Below, piece after piece: positions 49,135 through 56,961 of a stretch of 64,000 bases of DNA. Each line of letters starts with the position of its first letter. Positions within the stretch are counted from its first letter, which is position 1. A program made the position numbers and the translations under genes. Origin of the DNA: Mycobacterium sp. URHB0044. Lineage in GTDB: Bacteria > Actinomycetota > Actinomycetes > Mycobacteriales > Mycobacteriaceae. The notes below the pieces were generated by a model. It did not search any database, had not been told where the DNA came from, and saw only the letters and a program-made list of their open reading frames with translations. Where the stretch lies: contig NZ_JIAW01000013.1 of the NCBI RefSeq assembly GCF_000620625.1, positions 124,001-188,000 on the forward strand, in the 5' to 3' direction.

Positions 49135-49788
49135 ATGACGACGCCCTCCACCCGAGTCACCCGGCTCAACGAGAAGCAGGACACCTCCCGCAGCTCGCTC
49201 GACGAGCTGCTGGACAGCACACCGCTGGCCACGGTCGCGTTGGTCCGCGACGACCATCCGGTGATCTTCCCGACCGGCTTCGCCAGGATCGGCGACGACT
49301 TCGTCATTCACGGATCCACGGGCGCGCCATGGATGCGCGCGCTGGCGGCGGGCGCGGCGGCGGCGGTGTCAGTGACGACGCTCGATGGCGTCGTCGTGGC
49401 GCGCAGCGCATTCGAGTCGTCGTTCCGCTACCGCAGCGCCGCGCTGTTCGGTGTCTTCGAGCCGATTCCCGAAGACGAGAAGATCGCGTATCTGAATGCG
49501 CTGACCGACGCCTTCATTCCCGGTCGCGTCGCCGAACTGCGGGCCAGCAGCCGCAGGGAGTTGGCCGCCACGATGGCCTTGCGCCTGCCCATCGGCGAGG
49601 ACAACTGGTCGCTCAAGGTCAGCGCGGGCTGGCCGGATGATCCCGACGAGGACGTCGCCGCCGACGCGTGGGCGGGCGTGGTGCCGATGACGGTCAGCTA
49701 CGGTGCGCCGCAACCCGCTCCCGACCTCAGGCCGGGGATCGCGGTGCCCGGATCCGTTCTGGCCATGACCGAGCCGTCAGTCGAATAG
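49135..49788 (+). CDS. Pyridoxamine 5'-phosphate oxidase-family FMN-binding protein
   Basis: 217 residues, ATG 49135. Split-barrel pattern 'TPLATVALVRDDHPVIFP' and 'GDDFVIHGSTGAPWMRAL', with 'AVSVTTLDGVVVARSAFES' and 'YRSAALFGVFEPI', as in the PPOX-related proteins of about 220 residues that bind flavin. C-terminal 'LKVSAGWPDDPDED' is typical of that subgroup. Its end overlaps the convergent nitrilase-fold gene by 12 bp. Reaction not known. Confidence 0.8.
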   Translation: MTTPSTRVTRLNEKQDTSRSSLDELLDSTPLATVALVRDDHPVIFPTGFARIGDDFVIHGSTGAPWMRALAAGAAAAVSVTTLDGVVVARSAFESSFRYRSAALFGVFEPIPEDEKIAYLNALTDAFIPGRVAELRASSRRELAATMALRLPIGEDNWSLKVSAGWPDDPDEDVAADAWAGVVPMTVSYGAPQPAPDLRPGIAVPGSVLAMTEPSVE

Positions 49789-50604
49789 TCCGGCCCGACG
49801 GTACAGGTCGATACGCCGGTCGCCGTGAACGTCGTTGTGCTCGTTGAACTTCTTGATCCGCGACAGCGCGAAGTCGACGTCGGCAGTGACGGTGCACGGC
49901 ATGCCGAACTGGCCGATCGCCGCGGGATAGCCGTCGGCGTCGGTGATGATGCTGCCGCCGATCCAGTCCTGGCCGCGCTCGACGCCGGCACGGTCACACA
50001 CCGCGATCGGCAACCGGTTCATGCCGGCCCCGGCCAGCACGCGGACCATCTCGGTCGGCCGCTCGCCCTCCGGGCGCGGTAGCAGCGGCCAGTTGACCGG
50101 GGCGCACAGCAGATCCGCGCCCGCCAGCGCCGCGACGCGCACCCACTCGGGGAATTCGACGTCGTAGCAGACCATCACGCCGATGCGGCCGTGCTCGGTG
50201 TCCACCAGCAGCGGCATGTCGTCGGCGCGGTCGAACACCGTGTTCTCGGAATCCCACAGATGCGCCTTGCGGTAGACGCCACGCAGTCCGGTCGGGTCGA
50301 CGACCGCGGCGGCGTTGTAGATCTTGTCGCCCGCGTCCTCGGGAAACCCGGCCACGATCGTCACACCGAACGCCGAGGCGAGATTTGCCCATTCCGTGAT
50401 CGTTGGCCCGTCGCGGGGCTCGGCGAGCGAGGCGAGCTCGGCGCGGTCGGCGAACATGTACCCCGACGACGCCAGTTCGGGCAGCACGACGATCTGCGCC
50501 CCGTCGGCGGCGGCCGCCTCGATGGCGTCCCTGGCGGTGGTCCGGTTTCCGGTGAGGTCGCCGATTCTCAGCGGGATCTGGCAGCAGGCGACGCGCGTGG
50601 TCAT
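49777..50604 (-). CDS. Carbon-nitrogen hydrolase (nitrilase superfamily amidase)
   Basis: 275 residues from ATG 50604. Glu-Lys-Cys triad: E43 in 'VVLPELASSGY', Lys in 'GVYRKAHLWD' and Cys in 'VMVCYDVEFPEW'. Length is standard for the superfamily. Cleaves a C-N bond of an amide or carbamoyl group; with the isochorismatase-fold gene nearby this hints at a small amide-degradation set. Divergent from the Rrf2 gene across 97 bp. Confidence 0.88.
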   Translation of the reverse strand: MTTRVACCQIPLRIGDLTGNRTTARDAIEAAAADGAQIVVLPELASSGYMFADRAELASLAEPRDGPTITEWANLASAFGVTIVAGFPEDAGDKIYNAAAVVDPTGLRGVYRKAHLWDSENTVFDRADDMPLLVDTEHGRIGVMVCYDVEFPEWVRVAALAGADLLCAPVNWPLLPRPEGERPTEMVRVLAGAGMNRLPIAVCDRAGVERGQDWIGGSIITDADGYPAAIGQFGMPCTVTADVDFALSRIKKFNEHNDVHGDRRIDLYRRAGLFD

Positions 50605-50701
50605 CCCTTGATCGTCGTCGACGGAGGGCAGGAGCGCAGCGACTCGGGAATTCAATCCGGCTTGCGGAGTTCGCAGCAACGTCGGTGGCACAATGCGCGA
50701 T

Positions 50702-51172
50702 ATGCGGATGTCGGCGAAGGCGGAGTACGCCATCCGTGCCATGGTCCAACTGGCCACCGTCGATGACGGTGTCCTGGTCAAGACCGACGACCTGGCCAAG
50801 GCGCAGGGCATTCCGCCTCAATTCCTCGTCGACATCCTGTCCGACCTGCGCACCGACCGGCTGGTGCGCAGCCACCGCGGCCGTGACGGCGGCTACGCGC
50901 TCGCCAAGCCCGCCGCCGAGGTCAGCATCGCCGACGTGATGCGCTGCATCGACGGTCCACTGGCCAGCGTCCGCGACATCGCGCTCGGCGACCTGCCGTA
51001 CTCCGGGCCCACGGCGGCGCTGACCGACGTGTGGCGGGCACTGCGCGCCAGCATGCGATCGGTGCTCGAAGAGACCACGGTGGCCGACGTCGCGAACGGC
51101 GCGTTGCCCGATCACGTCAGCCGACTCGCCGGTGACTACCTCGCGCAGGAGGAGCGCCGCGGGCACGGTTGA
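50702..51172 (+). CDS. Rrf2-family regulator, Rv1287-like, without Fe-S cysteines
   Basis: 156 residues from ATG 50702 (ATG 50693 and 50708 are also in frame). Winged helix start 'MSAKAEYAIRAMVQLA', 'AQGIPPQFLVDILSDL' and wing 'VRSHRGRDGGYALAKP'. Only one Cys is present ('VMRCIDG'), so the three-Cys cluster of IscR/NsrR is absent. Cluster-free Rrf2 proteins such as CymR control cysteine and sulfur genes, which would suit its place by the cys operon. Target is inferred. Confidence 0.85.
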   Translation: MRMSAKAEYAIRAMVQLATVDDGVLVKTDDLAKAQGIPPQFLVDILSDLRTDRLVRSHRGRDGGYALAKPAAEVSIADVMRCIDGPLASVRDIALGDLPYSGPTAALTDVWRALRASMRSVLEETTVADVANGALPDHVSRLAGDYLAQEERRGHG

Positions 51173-51189
51173 CCGTGTTTGCACGCCAG

Positions 51190-51217
51190 TGTCGTAATGC
51201 GCCTGCCGCCGATCGTC
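51190..51217 (+). promoter_or_regulatory. Putative ECF42-type promoter of the DGPF gene
   Basis: tgtcgt at 51190-51195 and cgtc at 51214-51217, 18 bases apart, lie 49 bases before the DGPF gene start. This is close to the TGTCGA / CG(A/T)C motif reported for ECF42 targets. Upstream location fits autoregulation of the cluster. Confidence 0.35.
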
Positions 51218-51265
51218 TTTCTAGTAGGAACGAAATACGTCCCGAACGAGGAGGAGGCACGGGCA

Positions 51266-51607
51266 GTGAAGTATGTGCTGTTGTTCGTCGAGACCGAGCA
51301 ATTCGCGCGCGATCTCGAGGCCTTGAGCGACGCCGAGCGAGAACGGGCGTACGACCGCGTCAACGAATGGTTCGCCACCCACGCCGACAAGCTGCGCGGT
51401 GGAAGCAAGCTCCAATCGCCGGAGACGGCGACGACCGTGCGGCTCGACCGCGGCGAACCCGTCATCATCGACGGGCCGTTCGTCGAGGGCAAAGAGGTCG
51501 TGAGCGGATACGCCGAGATCGAGGTCGCCGATCTGGACGAGGCGTTGCAAATGGTCAAGACGTGGCCGGCGTGCCCGGTCGTCGAGATCCGCCCGCTGCA
51601 GGCATGA
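51266..51607 (+). CDS. DGPF-domain (YCII-related) protein, partner of ECF42 sigma factor
   Basis: 113 residues from GTG 51266, eight bases after a long AGGAGGAGG (51249-51257). YCII-like fold: 'KYVLLFVETEQF', 'VIIDGPFVEGKEVVSGYA' with the signature DGPF, and 'EIRPLQA' end. The gene sits 6 bases before the sigma factor, the conserved arrangement of ECF42 loci. Role of DGPF proteins is not settled; they are the usual targets of the sigma factor. Confidence 0.88.
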   Translation: MKYVLLFVETEQFARDLEALSDAERERAYDRVNEWFATHADKLRGGSKLQSPETATTVRLDRGEPVIIDGPFVEGKEVVSGYAEIEVADLDEALQMVKTWPACPVVEIRPLQA

Positions 51608-51613
51608 GCCCAC

Positions 51614-52819
51614 ATGGCTGACGCGTCGCATGCCGAGTTGTCCCGCGTGGTACGAGAACACGCGGGCGGGCTCGCGGCGTCGCTGATGCATCTGACGGGC
51701 GACTTCGCCACGGCGGAGGATCTCGTTCAGGACGCCGTCCTGGCAGCGCTGCGACACTGGCCGGTGGAGGGAATCCCGCAGCGCCCCGATGCGTGGTTGT
51801 TCACGGTGGCCCGGCGCCGCGGCCTGGATGCCCTACGGCGCGAAGACAATTACCGCACCAAACTGGCGCAGCTGCAGTGGCCCGTCCAGGCCGAGCCCGA
51901 CGATCGGCTGCGGCTGATCTTCACGTGTTGCCACCCCGCACTCCCGCGGGAGGCGCAGATCGCACTGACCCTGCGGGTCGTGTGTGGCCTGACCACGGCA
52001 CAGATCGCTCGGGCGTTCCTGGTGCCCGAGACGACGATGGCACGGCGAATCACCCGCGCCAAGCGGAAGATCACCGACGCAGGAATTCCGTACCGCATCC
52101 CGGCCGACGACGAGCTCGGCGCCCGGCTGACCGAGGTCCTCGCCGTGATCTACCTGCTGTTGAACGAGGGTTATCTGTCCACTGCCGAGCGGACACATGC
52201 GCACGATCTCGTCGATGACGCCGAGTGGCTGGCGGCGCTGTTGCACGAGCTGATGCCGAGCGAGCCGGAGGTGGCGGGCCTGCTCTCCTTGATCCGATTG
52301 CACCGCGCCCGCGCCGCCGCCCGCTTCGATGCCGACGGACACCTGGTGCTGCTGGAACATCAGGATCGATCCTCCTGGGACCGGCAAGCCATCGCGGATG
52401 CGGGTCAGCTGCTGGCCCGCGCCGCGAAACAGCAGCGGCCCGGCCCGTATCAGCTGCAAGCGGCGATCGTGGCCTGTCACGCCGAGGCCCGATGTTGGCA
52501 GGAGACCGACTGGGAGCAGATCGTGCTGCTCTACGACATGCTGCTGCACCTCGCGCCGTCCCCCGTCACCCGACTGCACCGGGCCATCGCATTGCGCTAC
52601 ACGGCGGGGCCGCAGGCGGCGATGTCCGAACTCGACGACCTCGCCGACGCGTTGGACCGCTATCACCTCTACCACGCCACTCGCGCCGACCTCCTGCGCG
52701 AACTCGGCCACCCGGACCAGGCCCGCGCCGCCGACCGTCGCGCACTCGACCTGACCGCAAACCCCGCCGAACAAGCCGTGCTCGAGCAGCGCATCGCGTG
52801 GACCTCGATCCCAACCTGA
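51614..52819 (+). CDS. ECF42-type sigma factor with long C-terminal helical extension
   Basis: 401 residues. Sigma region 2 'LTGDFATAEDLVQDAVLA' and region 4 'VCGLTTAQIARAFLVPET' occupy the first 170 residues. The remaining about 220 residues form a helical, TPR-like domain with 'LLLNEGYLSTAERTHAHD' and 'PVTRLHRAIALRYTAGP'. This layout and the adjacent DGPF gene identify group ECF42, which has no classical anti-sigma factor; the extension is thought to control activity. Confidence 0.92.
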   Translation: MADASHAELSRVVREHAGGLAASLMHLTGDFATAEDLVQDAVLAALRHWPVEGIPQRPDAWLFTVARRRGLDALRREDNYRTKLAQLQWPVQAEPDDRLRLIFTCCHPALPREAQIALTLRVVCGLTTAQIARAFLVPETTMARRITRAKRKITDAGIPYRIPADDELGARLTEVLAVIYLLLNEGYLSTAERTHAHDLVDDAEWLAALLHELMPSEPEVAGLLSLIRLHRARAAARFDADGHLVLLEHQDRSSWDRQAIADAGQLLARAAKQQRPGPYQLQAAIVACHAEARCWQETDWEQIVLLYDMLLHLAPSPVTRLHRAIALRYTAGPQAAMSELDDLADALDRYHLYHATRADLLRELGHPDQARAADRRALDLTANPAEQAVLEQRIAWTSIPT

Positions 52820-52837
52820 GAGGAGACTCCGACCGCC

Positions 52838-53152
52838 ATGTCCGACATCACCCAGCTGCACCGCGCGCTCATCGCTCGCGTCCGTGACGGCAACGCGACG
52901 GCGCCAACTTCGTTGCGCCGGGCCGCCTTCGACGACGTTGGCCTCGACGAACCGGTGCGAACGCTGATCGACAAGGTCGCCCGTCACGCCAACCGGGTGA
53001 CCGACGACGACGTCGCCGCCGTCCGGGCGACGGGCCTGACCGAGGATCAGATCTTCGAAATCATGGTGTGCGCCGCAGTCGGACAGGCGAGCCGGCAGTA
53101 CGAGAACGCGTTGGCAGCGCTGGCCAGCGCAACGCAGGAGGGAAAGCGATGA
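52838..53152 (+). CDS. Small AhpD-like (carboxymuconolactone decarboxylase-like) helical protein
   Basis: 104 residues, ATG 52838, 18 bases after the sigma factor stop. Helical, with 'VTDDDVAAVRATGLTEDQ' and 'IFEIMVCAAVGQASRQYEN', which match the last helices of AhpD-like folds; the catalytic CxxC half is missing. Overlaps the next gene by ATGA. The pair may act as one unit, or this one as a partner. Assignment is by pattern only. Confidence 0.6.
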   Translation: MSDITQLHRALIARVRDGNATAPTSLRRAAFDDVGLDEPVRTLIDKVARHANRVTDDDVAAVRATGLTEDQIFEIMVCAAVGQASRQYENALAALASATQEGKR

Positions 53153-53724
53153 GGCTCACCATCCTGGAGCGCGGCCACCGGCTGTCCAAGAAGGCGATTT
53201 TCGTGCTGATCCGGTTGGTTTCACGCCAGCCGGTGGTCGACGCCGTCAAGCTGGCGATGTACCGCCCGGAGTTCTACGGCGCCGGCGATCTCACCCACGA
53301 GGCGATGCGCGGACCGTCGGCCTGGTCGGTCGGTGACCGCGAGCTGATGGCGGCGTTCGTCTCGAAGGTCAACGAGACGCGATTCTGCGTCGCCGCGCAT
53401 TCGGCGACCGCGGGCCTGTGGTACGACGACCAGGCCAAAGTGGTTGCCACGCTGGCTGATCTGGAGACGGCGCCCATCGACGAGCCCGTGCGGGCGACGC
53501 TTCGCATGCTTGGCAAACTCACGCGCGAGCATCGCGTCGATCCGGACGACATGCGGGCCCTTCTCGCCGAAGGTGTTACCCCCGAGCAGATTCGGGACGC
53601 CCTGGCCGTGTGCCTCGCCTTCAACATCACTGACCGGCTGGCCGATGCGTTCGACTTCGACCTCGCGACTCCCGAGGCCATGAACTCCGGTGCCCGGTAC
53701 CTGTTGAAGCGTGGCTACCGCTGA
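53149..53724 (+). CDS. AhpD-like carboxymuconolactone decarboxylase-family protein
   Basis: 191 residues from ATG 53149 in the ATGA overlap. Core 'VNETRFCVAAHSATAGL' matches the AhpD/CMD active-site helix, here with a single Cys in place of CxxC, then a second helix set 'LLAEGVTPEQIRDALAVC'. Family members are peroxidases or decarboxylases acting with thiols. Placed in the ECF42 operon, so a role in the stress response of that sigma factor is a fair inference. Confidence 0.75.
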   Translation: MRLTILERGHRLSKKAIFVLIRLVSRQPVVDAVKLAMYRPEFYGAGDLTHEAMRGPSAWSVGDRELMAAFVSKVNETRFCVAAHSATAGLWYDDQAKVVATLADLETAPIDEPVRATLRMLGKLTREHRVDPDDMRALLAEGVTPEQIRDALAVCLAFNITDRLADAFDFDLATPEAMNSGARYLLKRGYR

Positions 53725-54360
53725 CTAGCTGCTGCGCAGGGCGATGCCGTCGAGCAGCATGCGCAGGCCGCCGTCGAAGTCGTCCTCGACCGACGTCCGC
53801 ATCGCGACCTTCGACAGCGCCTCGATGTGCGGAAACTGTTGCCCCGCTACCGCACCGATGCGTGCTGCGGCCTCCTTCGCGTCGGCCGACCGGCCGCGCG
53901 CCAGCGGACCGGCCAGTTCCGCCTGAGCCGCGCCCGTGACGAAGCCCAGCACCGCATGGAAGGCGTAGAGCCGGTCCCGGTCGGTCAGCCCGGCCCGCCC
54001 GAGGGCGCCCACTAGCCCGTCGGCGATCGCGAACCCCGTCGCCGACGCCATCCGCCGCGTCAGCACCAGCGGAATGGCGGCCGGGTGGGCTCGCACACCG
54101 CGCCACATTGCCGTCGCGATCGCGTGGACGTCGTGGCGCCAATCGTCAGTCGGTGCCGGAATGGGGACGTCGGCGACCACGGCGGCGACGACGAGCTCCT
54201 CCAACCCCTCCTTGTCCGCGACGTAGTTGTACACGGTCATCGGCCCGGTGCCGAGCGCGGTGGCCAACGTACGCATGCTGAGCGCGCTGAGACCTGATTC
54301 GTCGACGATTCCCAGTGCCGCCGAAGCGATTTCGTCTCTGGTGAAACGCGCCCGCACCAT
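53725..54360 (-). CDS. TetR-family regulator
   Basis: 211 residues from ATG 54360. HTH 'FTRDEIASAALGIVDE', 'LSMRTLATALGTGPMTVY' and 'NYVADKEGLEELVV', with a TetR_C_1-like C-terminal domain ('LYAFHAVLGFVTGAAQAE'). Divergent from the alpha/beta hydrolase gene; the 93-bp gap has two 17-bp direct repeats overlapping a -35 like ttgaca, an obvious place for its binding. A longer frame upstream is a shadow of the hydrolase gene. Confidence 0.88.
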   Translation of the reverse strand: MVRARFTRDEIASAALGIVDESGLSALSMRTLATALGTGPMTVYNYVADKEGLEELVVAAVVADVPIPAPTDDWRHDVHAIATAMWRGVRAHPAAIPLVLTRRMASATGFAIADGLVGALGRAGLTDRDRLYAFHAVLGFVTGAAQAELAGPLARGRSADAKEAAARIGAVAGQQFPHIEALSKVAMRTSVEDDFDGGLRMLLDGIALRSS

Positions 54361-54387
54361 CACGTGGCTCCCTTCGCGCATTGCTCC

Positions 54388-54438
54388 TTGACACGTACGA
54401 CGTACTTGATGCACTCTAGCAACACGTACACCGTACTT
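54388..54438. promoter_or_regulatory. Direct repeats and -35 box between divergent TetR and hydrolase genes
   Basis: acacgtacgacgtactt (54391-54407) and acacgtacaccgtactt (54422-54438) differ at two bases and start 31 bp apart; each is itself nearly symmetric around cgtac. A -35 ttgaca (54388-54393) overlaps the first copy. Likely operator pair for the adjacent TetR protein. Confidence 0.65.
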
Positions 54439-54453
54439 ATGAAGGAGCGGCCC

Positions 54454-55368
54454 ATGGCCCAGGGCGACACGAAGGCGATCCCCACCGAACGCATCGACTT
54501 CCGTTCCGACGGGACGCGGTGCGCGGCGTGGCTGACGCTGCCGGCAAGGACAGCACCCCATCCCGCAATGGTGCTTGTGCACGGGCTGGGTGCCACGCAC
54601 GACATGATGCTGGCGCAATACGAACAGCACTTCGCCGCCGCAGGCATCGCGGTGCTGGCCTTCGACTACCGCCATACCGGGGCCTCAGACGGCCAACCGC
54701 GCCAACGCATCTCGATGCGAAAGCAGCGGGCCGACGTGCACGCGGCGCTGTCGTATCTGGCGGCGCGGCCCGACGTCGACGCGGCGCGGCTCGGCCTGTG
54801 GGGGACCAGCCTGGGCGGGATGAACGTGGTCCGCGTGGCCGCCGATCGACTCGACCTCGCTGCGGCCGTGATCCAGTGTCCGATCGTGCACGGCCCGGGC
54901 GCGGCGCGCAGCCTGGGCATTTCGGGGCCGTTGCGGCTGACTCCCGCCATCGTCGAGGACGTCGGGCGCGCCGTGACGCGCCGCGGCCGCCGCTACGTGC
55001 CGATCGTGGGCCCGCCGGGAAGCCTCGCGATGGTGACTGCGCCGGGCGCGGAGGAGGGGTGGAATTCGACGGTGCCCTCGGGCGGCCGGTTCGACAACCG
55101 GATCGCCGCGGCCGATGCGGTGGCCATGGTGGCTACGTCGGCGCTGCGGCAGGCCCGCCGGGTCGCTGCGCCCCTGCTGGTCTGCGTGTCCGATCGGGAG
55201 AACCTGATGAATCCGCGCTACGCCGCGCTGGTGGCGCGACGGGCGCCGAACGGTGTGGCCCGCCACTACGAGTCGGACCACTTCGCCGTCTACCACCCGC
55301 CGCTGGTGAGCCGGGTGCTCGCCGATCAGACGGCGTTCCTCGTGGAGCATCTCGATGTCCGCGGGTGA
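54454..55368 (+). CDS. Alpha/beta hydrolase (dienelactone hydrolase/peptidase-like)
   Basis: 304 residues from ATG 54454, six bases after GAAGGAG; ATG 54439 gives five more residues. 'VLVHGLGATHDMML' oxyanion region, nucleophile 'GLWGTSLGGMN' (Ser), acid near 'CVSDRENLMNP' and His in 'ESDHFAVYHP'. Likely esterase or S9-like hydrolase, repressed by the divergent TetR. The next gene overlaps its 3' end by 14 bp. Confidence 0.85.
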   Translation: MAQGDTKAIPTERIDFRSDGTRCAAWLTLPARTAPHPAMVLVHGLGATHDMMLAQYEQHFAAAGIAVLAFDYRHTGASDGQPRQRISMRKQRADVHAALSYLAARPDVDAARLGLWGTSLGGMNVVRVAADRLDLAAAVIQCPIVHGPGAARSLGISGPLRLTPAIVEDVGRAVTRRGRRYVPIVGPPGSLAMVTAPGAEEGWNSTVPSGGRFDNRIAAADAVAMVATSALRQARRVAAPLLVCVSDRENLMNPRYAALVARRAPNGVARHYESDHFAVYHPPLVSRVLADQTAFLVEHLDVRG

Positions 55369-56014
55369 GGTGTTGCGCTCCAACGACCTTCGGTTCCTCT
55401 CGGTCGCATCGACGTTGACCCCGCAGGACTGGGCCGCGCCCAGCCTGTGCGAGGAATGGTCCAACCACGAGGTGCTGGCCCACCTCGTCATCGGTTACCG
55501 GACCCGGCTTGCGACGGTGGCCGTCGAGATGGCCAGGCAGCGTGGTTCATTCGACCGCGCGAACACCGAACTGGCCCGCGCCTTGGCGGCGGTCCGCGGT
55601 CCCGCCGATCTGCTCGACGAGTTCGCGCGTCTGGTCGACCGGCCGCGCGGCATGGGCAGGTACTTCCCGAAGAACCTCCTGCTCGGCGATCACGTCACCC
55701 ACGAACTCGACATCGTCCTGGCTCTCGACCGCGAGCCGACGATACCCGCGGACGTGCTGGTGTGTGTGCTCAATACCCAAGTGGCGCTGCCGAATCCGTT
55801 CGTTCCCGCGTACTTCAACGGCCGACGAATCCGCTTGGCAGCCGTCGATGCCGACTGGGCGCACGGTGACGACGGACCGGTCGTGACGGGTCGGGCCGCC
55901 GATCTGGTGTCCGTGCTGGGCGACCGGCCCAGGGCGCTGCCTCGGCTGAACGGCGACGGCGTGAGCGTGCTGTCGTCGCGGGTGTTCAGCCGCCAGAGCC
56001 GTACGGTCGCGTGA
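55355..56014 (+). CDS. Maleylpyruvate isomerase-type mycothiol-dependent protein (DinB fold)
   Basis: 219 residues, ATG 55355 within the 3' end of the hydrolase gene. DinB-like four-helix domain with metal-binding His in 'WSNHEVLAHLVIGYRTR' and 'LGDHVTHELDIVLAL', plus 'PSLCEEWSNHE' at the start, the TIGR03083 pattern of actinobacterial mycothiol-dependent enzymes. Reaction not known. Overlaps the convergent VOC gene by 29 bp at its end. Confidence 0.82.
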   Translation: MSAGEVLRSNDLRFLSVASTLTPQDWAAPSLCEEWSNHEVLAHLVIGYRTRLATVAVEMARQRGSFDRANTELARALAAVRGPADLLDEFARLVDRPRGMGRYFPKNLLLGDHVTHELDIVLALDREPTIPADVLVCVLNTQVALPNPFVPAYFNGRRIRLAAVDADWAHGDDGPVVTGRAADLVSVLGDRPRALPRLNGDGVSVLSSRVFSRQSRTVA

Positions 56015-56381
56015 TGATCTCCAGGTAGTGACCACTCGGATCCTGGAAGTAGACGCCCCGACCGCCGTCGTGGTGATTGATCTCGCCGGGATGTTGGCCC
56101 TGCGGATCGGCCCAATGCTGCTGTCCGCGTTCGCGAATGCGGCCGTAGATCGCGTCGAACTCTTCCTCGGACACGAGGAACGCGTAGTGCTGCGGATGGA
56201 TGTCCTGGTCGTCGCGGGCGTTGGCGAAGTCGAGGCTGACGCCGTGATTGAGGGTCACCGCCAGGAAGGGGCCGAACTCCGCGGCGGGCGGAAGCCCGAA
56301 CAGTTCGGTGAAGTAGTCCGCCGACTCCCGGCGGTTCTTGGCGGCCACGATGGTGTGGTTGAAGGTGATTGCCATGTCCAT
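55986..56381 (-). CDS. VOC (glyoxalase/bleomycin resistance-fold) protein
   Basis: 131 residues from ATG 56381 (ATG 56375 possible). Two beta-alpha-beta-beta-beta units: 'ITFNHTIVAAKNRRESAD' at the start and 'GGRGVYFQDPSGHYLEIIT' at the end, with metal ligands His9 region, and Glu in 'YLEI'. Could be an isomerase, dioxygenase or binding protein. Divergent from the GNAT gene with 49 bp between. Confidence 0.85.
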   Translation of the reverse strand: MDMAITFNHTIVAAKNRRESADYFTELFGLPPAAEFGPFLAVTLNHGVSLDFANARDDQDIHPQHYAFLVSEEEFDAIYGRIRERGQQHWADPQGQHPGEINHHDGGRGVYFQDPSGHYLEIITRPYGSGG

Positions 56382-56430
56382 CCAGTGAACCACTTTCGGC
56401 GCCGTCAGCCCAGCGTTGCAGGATGGGGAG

Positions 56431-56961
56431 ATGGCGAACCCCCCGACGTTGACCGGCCCACGCGTCACGCTGCGAGCACCGCACCTCGACGACGCCGAGG
56501 CGATGTTCGCCGTGGTGGCATCCGACGTCGAGGTCACGCGTTATCTGTCCTGGACTCCGCACCCGGACATCGGCGAGACTCGACGCGTGATCACCGAGCT
56601 CTTCAACGTCGGCGATGACCCGACCTGGGTCGTCGAGTGGCGCGAGACCGGTGAGCTGATCGGCACGTGCGGCTGGCGGCGGCCGCAACCCCACATCGTG
56701 GACCTCGGGTACTGCCTCGGCCGGCGCTGGTGGCGGCGCGGCATCATGTCGGAGGTGGCGCAGGTGCTGATCGACGAGGCCCGCCGCGACCCGGCCGTGT
56801 ACCGGGTCTCGGCGCACTGCCACGTCGACAATGCGGGATCTGCTGGCGTTCTCCGGCATTGCGGCCTCAACCTCGAGGGCCAACTCGCTCGATATGCGGT
56901 GCTTCCCAATCTCGGTCCGGAACCGCAGGATTGTCTGATGTTTGGAAAGGCGGTGCGGTGA
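56431..56961 (+). CDS. GNAT-family N-acetyltransferase (RimJ/RimL-like)
   Basis: 176 residues from ATG 56431, right after ggatggggag. Acetyltransferase_3 pattern: 'TGPRVTLRAPHLDDAEAM' at the N-terminus, 'DLGYCLGRRWWRRGIMSE' as the acetyl-CoA loop and 'VDNAGSAGVLRHCGLNLE'. Modifies an amino group, perhaps on a ribosomal protein or small molecule. The stop TGA shares its last base with the ATG of the next gene. Confidence 0.85.
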   Translation: MANPPTLTGPRVTLRAPHLDDAEAMFAVVASDVEVTRYLSWTPHPDIGETRRVITELFNVGDDPTWVVEWRETGELIGTCGWRRPQPHIVDLGYCLGRRWWRRGIMSEVAQVLIDEARRDPAVYRVSAHCHVDNAGSAGVLRHCGLNLEGQLARYAVLPNLGPEPQDCLMFGKAVR

